64,000 bases of DNA from Tumebacillus_A lipolyticus (GTDB lineage: Bacteria > Bacillota > Bacilli > Tumebacillales > Tumebacillaceae), in assembly GCF_042682745.1 (NCBI RefSeq), contig NZ_JBHUIO010000009.1, forward strand, positions 376,035 through 440,034, given 5' to 3'. Within the stretch, counting starts at the first letter, position 1; every line of letters starts with the position of its first letter. The translations under genes were made by a program, and so were the position numbers. The notes under the pieces are model-generated. The model was given only the letters and a program-made list of their open reading frames with translations, searched no databases and was not told the origin of the DNA. Of this stretch, positions 26,051 to 34,360 are shown piece by piece.

Positions 26051-26842
26051 CTATCGCCACCGCCTTCTCCAACTGCCCCGATGCACTTCTGCCGCCCTGT
26101 TGATCGTGCGGTGCAGGATCCACAGCTTGAGCGACCTTCGCTGCGCTTTGCTCAGATCGGTTCGATGGAACACTTTCAACACCGGCGCGGTGTTCACTTC
26201 GATCAGCCACAGCCTGCCGCTTCGATCCAGCCCGATATCCAATCCGTAGATCGCATTCGAATAGAGACTGCCAAACTGACGGGCGATTCGCACTGCCATC
26301 GCTTTGATCCGAACGATCTGACTCTCGACCTGTTTCCCCGAATAGCCGATCCCCCTCAGGTACGTTTTCAGCGGAATCACTTTGCCCCCGATGATCACGT
26401 TCGTCACGGCGAGATTTCTCCCCGCCGCTTTGGCAAAAAGGCCTGTGACCTCCCAACGGCCCGATTCATTCTTCTGCACCGTCGCCCGCAGATCGACCGG
26501 TCGCCGATTCCACTGGGCAAGCGGGATTCCCCGCTGGACGAGAAACCTTGTCCCTCGGCGCACGCTCTCAATCCATCGGTAGACTTCTGCACGCGTTGCT
26601 ATATTCCGGCTTCGATGCTCCATGTTGACTTGATAGTGCCCACTGTTCAACTTCTTCACTCGAAAAATGCGATACCCCCCACCACCATACTCCGGCTTGA
26701 CAAACACCAATTGATACCGGTCGAGCATCTCCGAGAGCGCTTGTTTCGAGTATCGTCTCGTCTCGGGCAGGTATCTTCTCAGACTCGGATGGCGGGAGAC
26801 GATCTGGTGTTTGCTCCACTTGCTGCCTGGGGCAAGTCTCAT
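26051..26842 (-). CDS. YheC/YheD-family ATP-grasp protein (spore coat associated)
   Basis: 263 residues from ATG 26842, with GAGGTG upstream. It fits the YheC/YheD endospore coat-associated family (ATP-grasp fold): VFVKPEYGGGGYRIFRV (ATP-binding lysine and glycine-rich loop), RRPVDLRATVQKNESGRWEVTGLFAKAA, and LDIGLDRSGRLWLIEVNTAPVLKVF with the metal-binding Glu/Asn. ATP-grasp enzymes join a carboxylate to an amine or thiol; the substrate here is unknown. The single-domain length is shorter than YheC/D of B. subtilis (about 360-450), so the N-terminal domain is missing. Confidence 0.85.
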   Translation of the reverse strand: MRLAPGSKWSKHQIVSRHPSLRRYLPETRRYSKQALSEMLDRYQLVFVKPEYGGGGYRIFRVKKLNSGHYQVNMEHRSRNIATRAEVYRWIESVRRGTRFLVQRGIPLAQWNRRPVDLRATVQKNESGRWEVTGLFAKAAGRNLAVTNVIIGGKVIPLKTYLRGIGYSGKQVESQIVRIKAMAVRIARQFGSLYSNAIYGLDIGLDRSGRLWLIEVNTAPVLKVFHRTDLSKAQRRSLKLWILHRTINRAAEVHRGSWRRRWR

Positions 26843-26898
26843 ATCTCTCACCTCTCACTTCTCTAGTTATTCTATGATCGTCTCGGCTGAACCGAAAC

Positions 26899-26937
26899 AA
26901 AAAAAACCCTTGATCCGCCAATGCGGACAAGGGTTTC
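26899..26937 (-). terminator. Terminator after the orphan membrane protein gene
   Basis: On the minus strand AAACCCTTGTCCGC pairs with GCGGATCAAGGGTTT and ends in eight Ts. It lies 8 bases after the stop at 26945. Confidence 0.9.
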
Positions 26938-26944
26938 GATTCTG

Positions 26945-28567
26945 CTAACCTGCCATATAGTAGGACAGCGTCAAGATCACGATCCAGAGGTTGATCCCGA
27001 GGAAATAAGAGAACTCGCCCAATGCGCTTCGCTCATAGCGAGTGCGGGCATACAGAGCGGTAAAGCCATAAGAGATCACCGCCATCACCACGAACAGCAT
27101 CGATACCATGAAGCTCGAATGCATCCACTCCGGCGAGTAGGAATAGAGCGCGTCGAGATTCCCATACTCCAAAAACACGACGATCTGTGTCGCCAGATAG
27201 AGGAGAACCGAGATGAACAGATGTCTGTTCGGCTGCTCGTAAAGCGCATCCTCCTTGCGAAACAGATAGAAGAACAGATAGCCAAACGGCAACATCGGCC
27301 AAGCAAATCCAATGACGAGGATCATGATCGACATGCCGAGGTATCGCGGCACTTCCATCGCTGCCCGCGTATAGTCAGACTTGCCGATCTTGTTCGTCTC
27401 CGCCATATATGCCGGATCATTCGAGTTGTACAGCACATCATAAGTGTTCAGTTTCGCAAATACGGCATAGACGAACGTGGTCACATCTCCTTGCTTATCG
27501 AACACCGGGTTGCTGCCCAGACCGTTCGAGTTGGAGACGCGTTGCAACTCCTTCGTCCATTGACCCCCTTGCAAGGTCGAAAGAAATACCTCTTTACCCG
27601 AGATGCGTGGGTTTTTCGCATAATCGGCAACAAAGGCGAACTGCAAGCTATTCTCTTGCACAGGCCGTACATAAGCCGCGCTTGAGTTCGGGGCTGCTTC
27701 CCCCATCGCAGTATCTGGAATCAACTTCATATCCTGAGCCGTTTCGGGCGACGGCTGGTTGAGCGGGAAGGAGACCGCGCGCAGTTCGGTGGTCGATTTG
27801 CGCGACGATTTATAGGTCATCAGATAGTAACCATGAGTTTCATCAATCCCAAACGTCGAGTCATCGATCAGGTTGGACGTGCCGACAGAAAGCTGCTTGA
27901 CCTGTTGAAGATCGGTCGCTTTATTCTGCCCAGCATCGAGCGTCAGATAGTTGAGCATGTAGCTCTCCATCCCCAGCTGTTCGATCAATCCGATGTGGAC
28001 GATCCCGCGCGCATCGAGCGTAGCTTTCACATAGGCGGCGCGTTGCGTCTGGTAGGAACGAACTTCTGTGAGCTGCGATCCTACCGCTTGATAGATCTTC
28101 AGCCCTTTTTCGGTTCCGACCAGCAGGTACTGCTGACCGCCAACCTGTACCAGATCGAGCGCAGTCAGCCCGGTGTCGAACGTTTTCGCGGGGCTCCACG
28201 CACCATTTTGCCAACTGGCATGCTTCAGGACTCGCTTTTCGCCCACCCAGTACAAGTCTGAGCCGGACAGTTTGAACGTGGTCGTCGTGTAGATATCCTG
28301 AGCGGGCAACGGTCGCCGTTCCAACTCGGTCGTTTGCTTCGCCGGATTCAAGCTTCCGATCACCAGCTCTGTGCCAGACAGCCATGCATAGCGATTGTCT
28401 CCCAACACTTGAACTGGGCGGTTCGGCGTCGTCGTGCTGAACACCGTTTCACGGCCATACGGTTCCAGATAAGGCAACACGCGGTTGTCCGCATCCAACT
28501 TCACCTGCAGCAACAAGACGACGATAAAAACTAAGATATACGGAAAAATTCTGAGAAATGACTTCAT
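26945..28567 (-). CDS. Membrane protein with large extracellular domain, unknown function
   Basis: 540 residues. One N-terminal helix (about 4-22, FLRIFPYILVFIVVLLLQ) without a clear cleavage site is followed by about 390 residues that look extracellular: repeated short beta patterns such as LVIGSLNP, LYWVGEKRVLKHASW, YLLVGTEKGLKIYQ and GIVHIGLIEQ, as in beta-propellers. Four helices follow in the last 130 residues, around VPRYLGMSIMILVIGFAWPM, HLFISVLLYLATQIVVF, MVSMLFVVMAVISYG and FLGINLWIVILTLSYY. I recognise no family. It is monocistronic, with its own terminator. Confidence 0.8.
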   Translation of the reverse strand: MKSFLRIFPYILVFIVVLLLQVKLDADNRVLPYLEPYGRETVFSTTTPNRPVQVLGDNRYAWLSGTELVIGSLNPAKQTTELERRPLPAQDIYTTTTFKLSGSDLYWVGEKRVLKHASWQNGAWSPAKTFDTGLTALDLVQVGGQQYLLVGTEKGLKIYQAVGSQLTEVRSYQTQRAAYVKATLDARGIVHIGLIEQLGMESYMLNYLTLDAGQNKATDLQQVKQLSVGTSNLIDDSTFGIDETHGYYLMTYKSSRKSTTELRAVSFPLNQPSPETAQDMKLIPDTAMGEAAPNSSAAYVRPVQENSLQFAFVADYAKNPRISGKEVFLSTLQGGQWTKELQRVSNSNGLGSNPVFDKQGDVTTFVYAVFAKLNTYDVLYNSNDPAYMAETNKIGKSDYTRAAMEVPRYLGMSIMILVIGFAWPMLPFGYLFFYLFRKEDALYEQPNRHLFISVLLYLATQIVVFLEYGNLDALYSYSPEWMHSSFMVSMLFVVMAVISYGFTALYARTRYERSALGEFSYFLGINLWIVILTLSYYMAG

Positions 28568-28592
28568 CCCACTTTACCCCCTAGAGACCCGT

Positions 28593-28679
28593 TTGCAAAC
28601 GATTGTACAAGCATACTATAATCTCCAAACTTTGAGAATAGTCAAGGTTGGAGCGCTCCAACCTGTCTTTTGGTATACT
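28593..28679 (+). promoter_or_regulatory. Promoter region of the esterase gene with a perfect palindrome
   Basis: TTGCAA (28593-28598) and TATAAT (28617-28622) have an 18-base spacer. Further on, the perfect 18-base palindrome GGTTGGAGCGCTCCAACC (28646-28663) lies just before a second -10-like TATACT (28674-28679). The palindrome could be a repressor site between the promoter and the gene, or a leader hairpin. It could also act on the divergent membrane protein gene. Confidence 0.55.
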
Positions 28680-28709
28680 GGATGAGGAATCGAACGAGGA
28701 GGAATGTTC

Positions 28710-29456
28710 ATGTCGATCGAGAAACAACCGACCGGCAGCGTAGAACGCGTGGAGATTCAAAGCCGTTTTTTACAGCAGTCTCGCGAAGTTCACATCTATC
28801 TGCCACACAACTACTCACCGCTCTACAAATATCCGGTGCTCTATTTTAACGATGGGTCCGATTACGAATCGATGGGACGCATGATCTCGTTGCTCAACCA
28901 TCGCTTTGCCGATCGCCACGCCCGACGCTTTCTCGTCGTCTTCGTGCCGGTCGACAAGAGCGTCCGCCGTGACGAGTATCACCCAGAGGGCAGCAAGCAC
29001 AGCGCGTATGTGCGCTTTTTTGCCGATGAGCTGATCCCGCTGATCGAAGAGCGGTATGCGGCGTTCCCGATGGGACCTGCGCGCGGCATCGTCGGCTCTT
29101 CCCTCGGAGCGGTTGCCGCTCTACACACCTTGCTCACCTACCCGCGCAAGTTTCACTACTTGGCGCTGCAATCTGGAGCGTTTCACGAAAGCTCGTTTCA
29201 GCAGGTCGAGGCAAAGGGGCGCGAGCTTGCCACCGTGCCGATCTATCAGGTGGTCGGTCTGCAGGAAGATCGCTTTCAATCCGCTTCTGGCAAAGTGATC
29301 GACCTGCTGGCTCTCAACCGCAAGATGCGCGATCTGTTGCAGAGCGGCGGCGTCGATGTCGAGTATGGCGAATACGATCATGACCACACGTGGGGTTTCT
29401 GGCAAGAAGATCTGCCGCGCCTCCTCGACCACTTCGCCCGCCACACCTCATTTTAG
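28710..29456 (+). CDS. Esterase of the esterase-D/enterochelin-esterase-like family
   Basis: 248 residues from the second ATG (28710), the one correctly spaced from GAGGAGG. It is an alpha/beta hydrolase (PF00756 type) with no signal peptide, so cytoplasmic. GIVGSSLGAVAALHTLLTYP holds the nucleophile serine (GxSxG); the catalytic His is probably in DHDHTWGFWQEDLPRLL. The N-terminal EVHIYLPHNYSPLYKYPVLYFNDG and KYPVLY blocks are family-typical. The substrate is unknown; siderophore or acyl ester hydrolysis are options. Confidence 0.85.
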   Translation: MSIEKQPTGSVERVEIQSRFLQQSREVHIYLPHNYSPLYKYPVLYFNDGSDYESMGRMISLLNHRFADRHARRFLVVFVPVDKSVRRDEYHPEGSKHSAYVRFFADELIPLIEERYAAFPMGPARGIVGSSLGAVAALHTLLTYPRKFHYLALQSGAFHESSFQQVEAKGRELATVPIYQVVGLQEDRFQSASGKVIDLLALNRKMRDLLQSGGVDVEYGEYDHDHTWGFWQEDLPRLLDHFARHTSF

Positions 29457-29612
29457 TGACCTACATAGATCATCGTGGACGACCGGCCGCCGCTCGATCT
29501 GGCCGGTCTTCGCTATGCCGTTGGCTCGAAATCCGCCATGGCGAACATCCCGATGTCCGCAAATCCCAGCCGAGCGTATGCTCTGCCTGCCACTTTTCCG
29601 CTATACTTCCAA

Positions 29613-29646
29613 CAAAAATGACATACCTCCCGCGATGGGGTATGCC
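29613..29646 (-). terminator. Terminator after the 69-residue protein gene
   Basis: On the minus strand GGCATACCCC pairs with GAGGTATGTC around a short loop, followed by ATTTTTGTT. It lies about 10 bases after the stop at 29657. Confidence 0.7.
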
Positions 29647-29656
29647 ACCTTGTGAA

Positions 29657-29866
29657 CTATACCGCTTCGTATACTTCAGGCACCCAGAAGACCACGCACT
29701 GCCCTTTCGGCAGGTTGATCTCCCGCGCTCCAGCCGGGTTCCCGTTGATGTTGATAATCTCGGTCACCACGACGCGATCCGCGTTGATCTCCACTTCGCC
29801 CTCATACTCGCGGATGCTGCCATCCGCTAAGAAAAACTCCACTTTCCCTGTGCCAATGTTGCGCAT
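29657..29866 (-). CDS. Small hypothetical protein (69 aa)
   Basis: 69 residues from ATG 29866 (MRNIGTGKVEFFLADGSIREYEGEV), with AAAGGAG 9 bases upstream and its own terminator, so it is probably real. The pattern of alternating hydrophobic residues predicts a small all-beta fold. There are no cysteines and no membrane segment. Not recognised; it may have an accessory role beside the DUF2254 gene, which lies upstream on the same strand. Confidence 0.6.
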   Translation of the reverse strand: MRNIGTGKVEFFLADGSIREYEGEVEINADRVVVTEIININGNPAGAREINLPKGQCVVFWVPEVYEAV

Positions 29867-29963
29867 GTCCGGTCTCTCCTTTATGCGAGCAATCCCATTT
29901 CGGATGCTCAATCTCCCCTCCTACGATTCGATCTTTTTTGTCAAAATCCTGCAACAACTTCCA

Positions 29964-31628
29964 TTAATGTGCAATCTCACCGCCCAAATACAGCTCTGGA
30001 TCAAGGCCGTCGAACAGGTCGCGCCACACTTGATGATCCTCGATGGCAGACGTCAGCTCGATCTCGCGCTTCGGCCCTGCCGGATATTGCTCCGTATACG
30101 CATGATACCCTCGCCAAAGCACAAACGATCTGATCAGATATCGCTCCGGCTCGTGATAGTCGAAGAAGCGCCTGATCTCCAACCTGCTTTTGCAGAGCGC
30201 CTGCAGCAGATGCTGGTCGGGGACGGAGTATTTCCCTACCGCGCGGATCAACAGCATCACGATGTCGGTGCGCCGCAGATACAGCGCCTCTGCGGTCATC
30301 AGCAAAAACAGGTAGCGATAAGGAAAGATGCGCTCTTGCTGATCGCGATAGGGGATCATCTCTTTGCGCAACCAGGTGGTGATCTGCACGATGTCGATGA
30401 TCTCGCCTTTCAAAATCAATTTTTTGGCGAGCTTCATGTATTCGAACAGCAGCCCGCGGACGACGCCGAACGTCTTCTGCCCCTGTGGGCCGATGATCGT
30501 GCTGAGCAACTTCCCGAACGCATGCGACACGATACAAGTCGCGACGAAGCTATGTCCGTACGCTTCGTTCTTGATCACCAGCTTGCCGATCTCGCCGAGG
30601 CTTTGAAACGATGCCAGCACAAATTTTGCCGTCTCCGTGGTCATCTCCCGATTTTTTACCACCTGACAGGTGATCGAAAAGATCTGCTCGACCGCCTGCT
30701 GGATCATGTTCATCAACTGCTGTCCGATCAGGTTGTTCCGCACGATCAGGGCGTACGCGTCGATGACGGTGCTCGCCGCCTGCAGCGACCCACTCTCCGC
30801 GTAGCGCATCCCCATCTCGTGCAGCTCATTCAAGATGATGCCGGAGACGGCCGTCTCTCGCTCCTTAAAGGAGATCGAGGCGATGCTGAGCAGCTGACCG
30901 ACAATCTTCTCGTGATACCAGAGCACATCATCCGCATCTTCGCTCGGCAGCTTGGCACCATGCATCATCTCCGCAATATTCTCCACGCAAAACACCGCGG
31001 TGACCGCGTCCATCTCCGAGACCGCCTTTTTGGCGATGTCACAAATCTGCTCCACCTTATCGAGCGCATCCTGATAGTCGCCGCTCCGATAGGCGGCCAC
31101 ATATTCGCGGGTGATCGCCTGCACGATCGTCTCCGGCTTGAGCATTTGGATCACAAAATAGAGATAGGTGATCAGAGCGAGAAAGCAGAGGATCAGCAGA
31201 ATCAGATCGGCGCTCATCCCCTGCGCAAGCCAGTCTGCCGGTCGATCTCCCGGATGATCGGCGATCAGCGAGAGCAGGTAGATCGCATGAAAGATCGTGC
31301 CGAAGTAAAAGGAGAGCAACGTCGTATTGAACGGAAAGCGAACAAAAAAGTCGAGCACGCGGTGCGTGTATTTGCTGGCTGTCAATTGAATCGCCACCAT
31401 GATCATCGAAAACGACAGCGCCAAGATCGTCGCCAGCGTAGAGGCGACCGTCGACAGATAGTTCCTCGCCGTCTCCAGATCACCGCGAAAAAACGGCGGG
31501 GTCAAGCGAAAGACTACTGCCATCACACAGAGCGAGACGAGCAATTGAAAGAGCGAATTTGCAAGCGATGCGTGCAACAGATGCCGATTCCAAAGCTTTT
31601 TGCCAAGTACAGAAAATGTAGTTTTCAT
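29964..31628 (-). CDS. DUF2254 family membrane protein
   Basis: 554 residues from ATG 31628 (MKTTFSVLGKKLWN), with GGAGAGGGA upstream. Four transmembrane helices are in the first 210 residues; the block YLSTVASTLATILALSFSMIMVAIQLTASKYTHRVL is typical of DUF2254 (split here by me as YLSTVASTLATILALSFS and the following residues). The remaining 340 residues are helical and cytoplasmic. Function unknown; family members are large predicted membrane proteins found in many bacteria. It diverges from the protease gene. Confidence 0.8.
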   Translation of the reverse strand: MKTTFSVLGKKLWNRHLLHASLANSLFQLLVSLCVMAVVFRLTPPFFRGDLETARNYLSTVASTLATILALSFSMIMVAIQLTASKYTHRVLDFFVRFPFNTTLLSFYFGTIFHAIYLLSLIADHPGDRPADWLAQGMSADLILLILCFLALITYLYFVIQMLKPETIVQAITREYVAAYRSGDYQDALDKVEQICDIAKKAVSEMDAVTAVFCVENIAEMMHGAKLPSEDADDVLWYHEKIVGQLLSIASISFKERETAVSGIILNELHEMGMRYAESGSLQAASTVIDAYALIVRNNLIGQQLMNMIQQAVEQIFSITCQVVKNREMTTETAKFVLASFQSLGEIGKLVIKNEAYGHSFVATCIVSHAFGKLLSTIIGPQGQKTFGVVRGLLFEYMKLAKKLILKGEIIDIVQITTWLRKEMIPYRDQQERIFPYRYLFLLMTAEALYLRRTDIVMLLIRAVGKYSVPDQHLLQALCKSRLEIRRFFDYHEPERYLIRSFVLWRGYHAYTEQYPAGPKREIELTSAIEDHQVWRDLFDGLDPELYLGGEIAH

Positions 31629-31752
31629 CGCTCCCTCTCCACCTTTTTCAAGTCCTGCACATCTGCCAATAGTATCCGCATCCTCGCGTATCATACTCTC
31701 GCAAAAGAGCGCAGATACTAATCGCGTAGCGAAAAACTAGGGAGGTATGCAG

Positions 31753-33681
31753 ATGAACCAGCGCGCGAGATGGGGTGTGATTGCTGCGCTTACAGCCTTG
31801 CTGATGGTTCCTTTATACTGGCATGGCGCGCAACCGTCTCCCCCTCGACAGTCGGAAGCAGGCCCAATCGGACCGCTGGGAGTTGATAGCGCCCGAACCG
31901 CACATGTGCAACGCCTCCTCGCCAAAAAAAAATCTGGCAATGAAAGCGTCGTCGCCAATGACATCGCACGGACGGCTGCACTTTGCGTTCGCGACTGTCG
32001 CATCATGCTGACAGAGATCACCAACGAGCTCGCCCATATGAGCACACCGGAAAAGAAGCGGGAGATGATGCTCCACCATCTCGCCCAGCACCCGCAGTTC
32101 GTCTCGCTGACCCTGAAAGAGCAGAGCGGTGAGGCGATCACCGTCGGGCGCGTGTTGCGAAAGGATCTGCAGGAGCAAGCGCATCGGACGACGAAACATG
32201 ACGATTTTTATGTCTCCGATCTTTACACCAAAAAACACCAAGCGGATGCAAAAGAGAAAGTTTCGATGACCGTCGGCGTTCCGGTGGTCGGCGACTCACA
32301 TGTGACCGGGTCGCTTTCGGCAGATGTCGAGATGGGCCACCTCGGCGGCGTGATCTCCCTGCAGGACAGCCAGATGGGCACCCGCACGAAACTGTTGGGC
32401 ATGGACGGCAAAAATGAGATGTTAAAAAAGACCGAATCGGGCCCGCAAGGCGGCACTCAGATTCAACAGGTCAACCAAAAGAAGGCGCAATCGAATGTGG
32501 AAGGCACCGCGTGGAAAGTGAACGTCAGCTCACAGCAAGAGCGTGGAGCCAAGCGGGCGCAAGTGATGCACAACGAGTTGCTCGTCCGCTTTGCCCACGA
32601 CCTGACCGATGCTCAGATCGCGCGGTACTCGCAGGAGATCGGGGGAAGCCTGCTGCGCAAAAACTCCCGCCATACGTACCTCTTCAGCTTCTCGATCGCA
32701 CCTGCGGAGGCGATCGCTTACTTTAAGAGCAAAGGGGCGATCCTCGCCGAACAGCATATCAAGTTGCGCCCCAACACGGCACCTGCCACCATCAACCGCG
32801 CGACCGAGCAACCGAACGACATGTTCTACAGCAGCAATCAATGGAACCTGCCGATGATCTCCGCCGACAAAGCGTGGGAGATCACCACGGGCGACCCGCA
32901 TGTGACGATCGCCGTCGTCGACACAGGCGTCGATCTCAACCATCCCGAGTTCAAAGGGCAGCTCGTCCAGGGGAGAAACATGTTGAACAACAGCGCCCCG
33001 CCGCAGGATGACAACGGTCATGGCACGCATGTCGCCGGCGTGATCGCCGCCAGAACCAACAACCTGGAAGGAATTGCTGGCATCGACTGGGCGGGCAAGA
33101 TCATGCCGATCAAAGCGATGGACGCAGATGGGTCAGGCTCTGTTCTCGACATCGCAGACGGAATCGTCTGGGCGGCCGATCATGGCGCGATGGTGATCAA
33201 CCTGTCGCTCGGCGAATATGCAGACTCCGATTACCTGCACGAAGCGATCCGTCACGCCTATCAGAAAGGTGCGGTGCTCGTCGCTGCGATGGGCAATGAT
33301 GGCATCTCCGATCCCAGCTATCCGGCAGCTTATCAGGAAGTGATCGGCGTGGCGGCCAACGATGAGCAAAACGAGACGGCCACCTTTTCCAATTACGGCG
33401 CCCACACTTCCGTCTCCGCACCGGGTGTCGCCATCGCCAGCACCTATCCGGACAATCGCTATGCCGCTCTGTCAGGAACTTCGATGGCATCGCCGCACGT
33501 CGCAGGCGTCGCCGCTCTGATCCGCTCGATCAATCCGGATCTCACGCCCGATCAGGTACGCAGCCTGCTCGAACAGACGGCTGACGACCTTGGGCCGGAA
33601 GGGCATGACGAATATTACGGGTATGGCATGATCAACGTCGGACGCGCCATCAAAGCGGCTGTAGAAAGCCGGACAGAATGA
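31753..33681 (+). CDS. Subtilisin-family serine protease with an N-terminal Cache-like sensor domain
   Basis: 642 residues from the second ATG (31753), 7 bases after GGGAGG. Residues 7-23 form an uncleaved-looking signal anchor. Residues 45-205 resemble a double-Cache/PDC sensor: a long helix (ARTAALCVRDCRIMLTEI), then DDFYVSDLYTKK, VSMTVGVPVVGD and VTGSLSADVEMGHLG, the pattern of chemoreceptor ligand domains. Residues 270-340 look like a fervidolysin-type propeptide (NELLVRFAHDLTDAQI). The S8 catalytic domain follows with Asp390 (VVDTGVDLNHP), His423 (NGHGTHVAGV), Asn515 (AAMGND) and Ser577 (LSGTSMASPHVAG). All catalytic residues are intact. The sensor part is my inference from pattern; the protease call is firm. 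Confidence 0.9.
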   Translation: MNQRARWGVIAALTALLMVPLYWHGAQPSPPRQSEAGPIGPLGVDSARTAHVQRLLAKKKSGNESVVANDIARTAALCVRDCRIMLTEITNELAHMSTPEKKREMMLHHLAQHPQFVSLTLKEQSGEAITVGRVLRKDLQEQAHRTTKHDDFYVSDLYTKKHQADAKEKVSMTVGVPVVGDSHVTGSLSADVEMGHLGGVISLQDSQMGTRTKLLGMDGKNEMLKKTESGPQGGTQIQQVNQKKAQSNVEGTAWKVNVSSQQERGAKRAQVMHNELLVRFAHDLTDAQIARYSQEIGGSLLRKNSRHTYLFSFSIAPAEAIAYFKSKGAILAEQHIKLRPNTAPATINRATEQPNDMFYSSNQWNLPMISADKAWEITTGDPHVTIAVVDTGVDLNHPEFKGQLVQGRNMLNNSAPPQDDNGHGTHVAGVIAARTNNLEGIAGIDWAGKIMPIKAMDADGSGSVLDIADGIVWAADHGAMVINLSLGEYADSDYLHEAIRHAYQKGAVLVAAMGNDGISDPSYPAAYQEVIGVAANDEQNETATFSNYGAHTSVSAPGVAIASTYPDNRYAALSGTSMASPHVAGVAALIRSINPDLTPDQVRSLLEQTADDLGPEGHDEYYGYGMINVGRAIKAAVESRTE

Positions 33682-33693
33682 TCTTCCGAAAGG

Positions 33694-33725
33694 CTTCCCT
33701 CCGTTTTGCGGCGGGAAGTTTTTTT
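33694..33725 (+). terminator. Terminator after the protease gene
   Basis: CTTCCC-CCG pairs with CGG-CGGGAAG (one bulge) and is followed by seven Ts. It begins 12 bases after the stop. Confidence 0.85.
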
Positions 33726-33793
33726 GCGAACGTTCTCTTGAAACTTTTTCCACAGTCGGAGCGTCTTATGAAATGAGCGATGGTAGAGAAGGG

Positions 33794-33949
33794 ATGGTCG
33801 AGCTGATGCATCGTCGAATGAAAGAGTATGGCCCCATGCTTGCTGGCGTGTCGCTCATTGCGCTCGGACTCTGTTTGCCGCTGGGAATGACGTTCGATTC
33901 GCTGCGCTTGATCGATTTTTTTGTCATGTTGATCTCAAAAGTTTCATAA
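33794..33949 (+). CDS. Small membrane protein, hypothetical (47-51 aa)
   Basis: The frame from ATG 33794, or from ATG 33806, ends at TAA 33947-33949. It encodes a basic N-terminus (MHRRMKEYG) and a hydrophobic stretch (MLAGVSLIALGLCLPLGM) followed by a second weaker one (LIDFFVMLISKV). The ribosome site is weak. It lies between the protease terminator and the next small gene. Not recognised. Confidence 0.4.
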   Translation: MVELMHRRMKEYGPMLAGVSLIALGLCLPLGMTFDSLRLIDFFVMLISKVS

Positions 33950-34014
33950 GGATAGATCGAGAGTGAGAAACCGGTCATCCTGCGGTCGCCTATCCTCTGT
34001 GGAGGTGACACCGT

Positions 34015-34137
34015 ATGCGCTTCATGAACATGGAGTTGGAGGAGATCACCATCTGGTTGATCCCCGGCATCCTCAGTCTGAAGTGGAAGCGGCGTGAGCG
34101 CAGAACCGGACAGCTACGCAGTGAAGGCGTGCCATGA
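34015..34137 (+). CDS. Small basic protein, hypothetical (40 aa)
   Basis: ATG 34015 follows a very good ribosome site (GTGGAGGTGACACCGT). The 40-residue product starts MRFMNMELEEITIWLIPG, followed by a strongly basic segment (KWKRRERR). One short hydrophobic part could lie on or in the membrane. Its stop codon is in the loop of a perfect hairpin. Family not recognised. Confidence 0.5.
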   Translation: MRFMNMELEEITIWLIPGILSLKWKRRERRTGQLRSEGVP

Positions 34138-34153
34138 GGCACGCCTTCACTGC
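34118..34153. repeat. Perfect 16-bp inverted repeat around a stop codon
   Basis: GCAGTGAAGGCGTGCC (34118-34133) and GGCACGCCTTCACTGC (34138-34153) form a perfect 16-base stem with the 4-base loop ATGA, which contains the stop of the 40-residue gene. No T tract follows on either strand. It sits between convergent small genes and may end or insulate transcription. Confidence 0.75.
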
Positions 34154-34168
34154 TAACCCACAGATCGT

Positions 34169-34348
34169 TCAGACGCTGTTGCGCACGACCGACCATACGG
34201 CGAGCAACATCGAGACGGCAGCCACCGCATAAGCGCCGATCGCTCCCATAAGATGCTTGCGCCTGCTCATCCACCGCCCAAAGTTCACCGTATAGATCGT
34301 CACCATCACCGGCACGACAAGCTGTAACAAGATGATCAGCCAGCGCAT
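34169..34348 (-). CDS. Small two-helix membrane protein at the end of the ger operon (59 aa)
   Basis: ATG 34348 follows GGGGAGGATGCG and lies 12 bases after the gerC stop, so it is the fourth gene of the gerABC operon. The 59 residues have two transmembrane helices (LIILLQLVVPVMVTIYTV and MGAIGAYAVAAVSMLLAVWSVV) joined by a basic loop (RWMSRRKH). GerD-like or GerAD-type small membrane subunits are known next to some germination receptor operons; two-helix D subunits of about this size have been described. Identification as such a subunit is inference. Confidence 0.65.
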   Translation of the reverse strand: MRWLIILLQLVVPVMVTIYTVNFGRWMSRRKHLMGAIGAYAVAAVSMLLAVWSVVRNSV

Positions 34349-34360
34349 CGCATCCTCCCC

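Noticed and set aside
29652..31721. 689-codon plus-strand open frame
   Set aside because: It lies opposite the DUF2254 gene, has a biased His/Arg/Gln-rich composition typical of antisense translation, and no recognisable domain.
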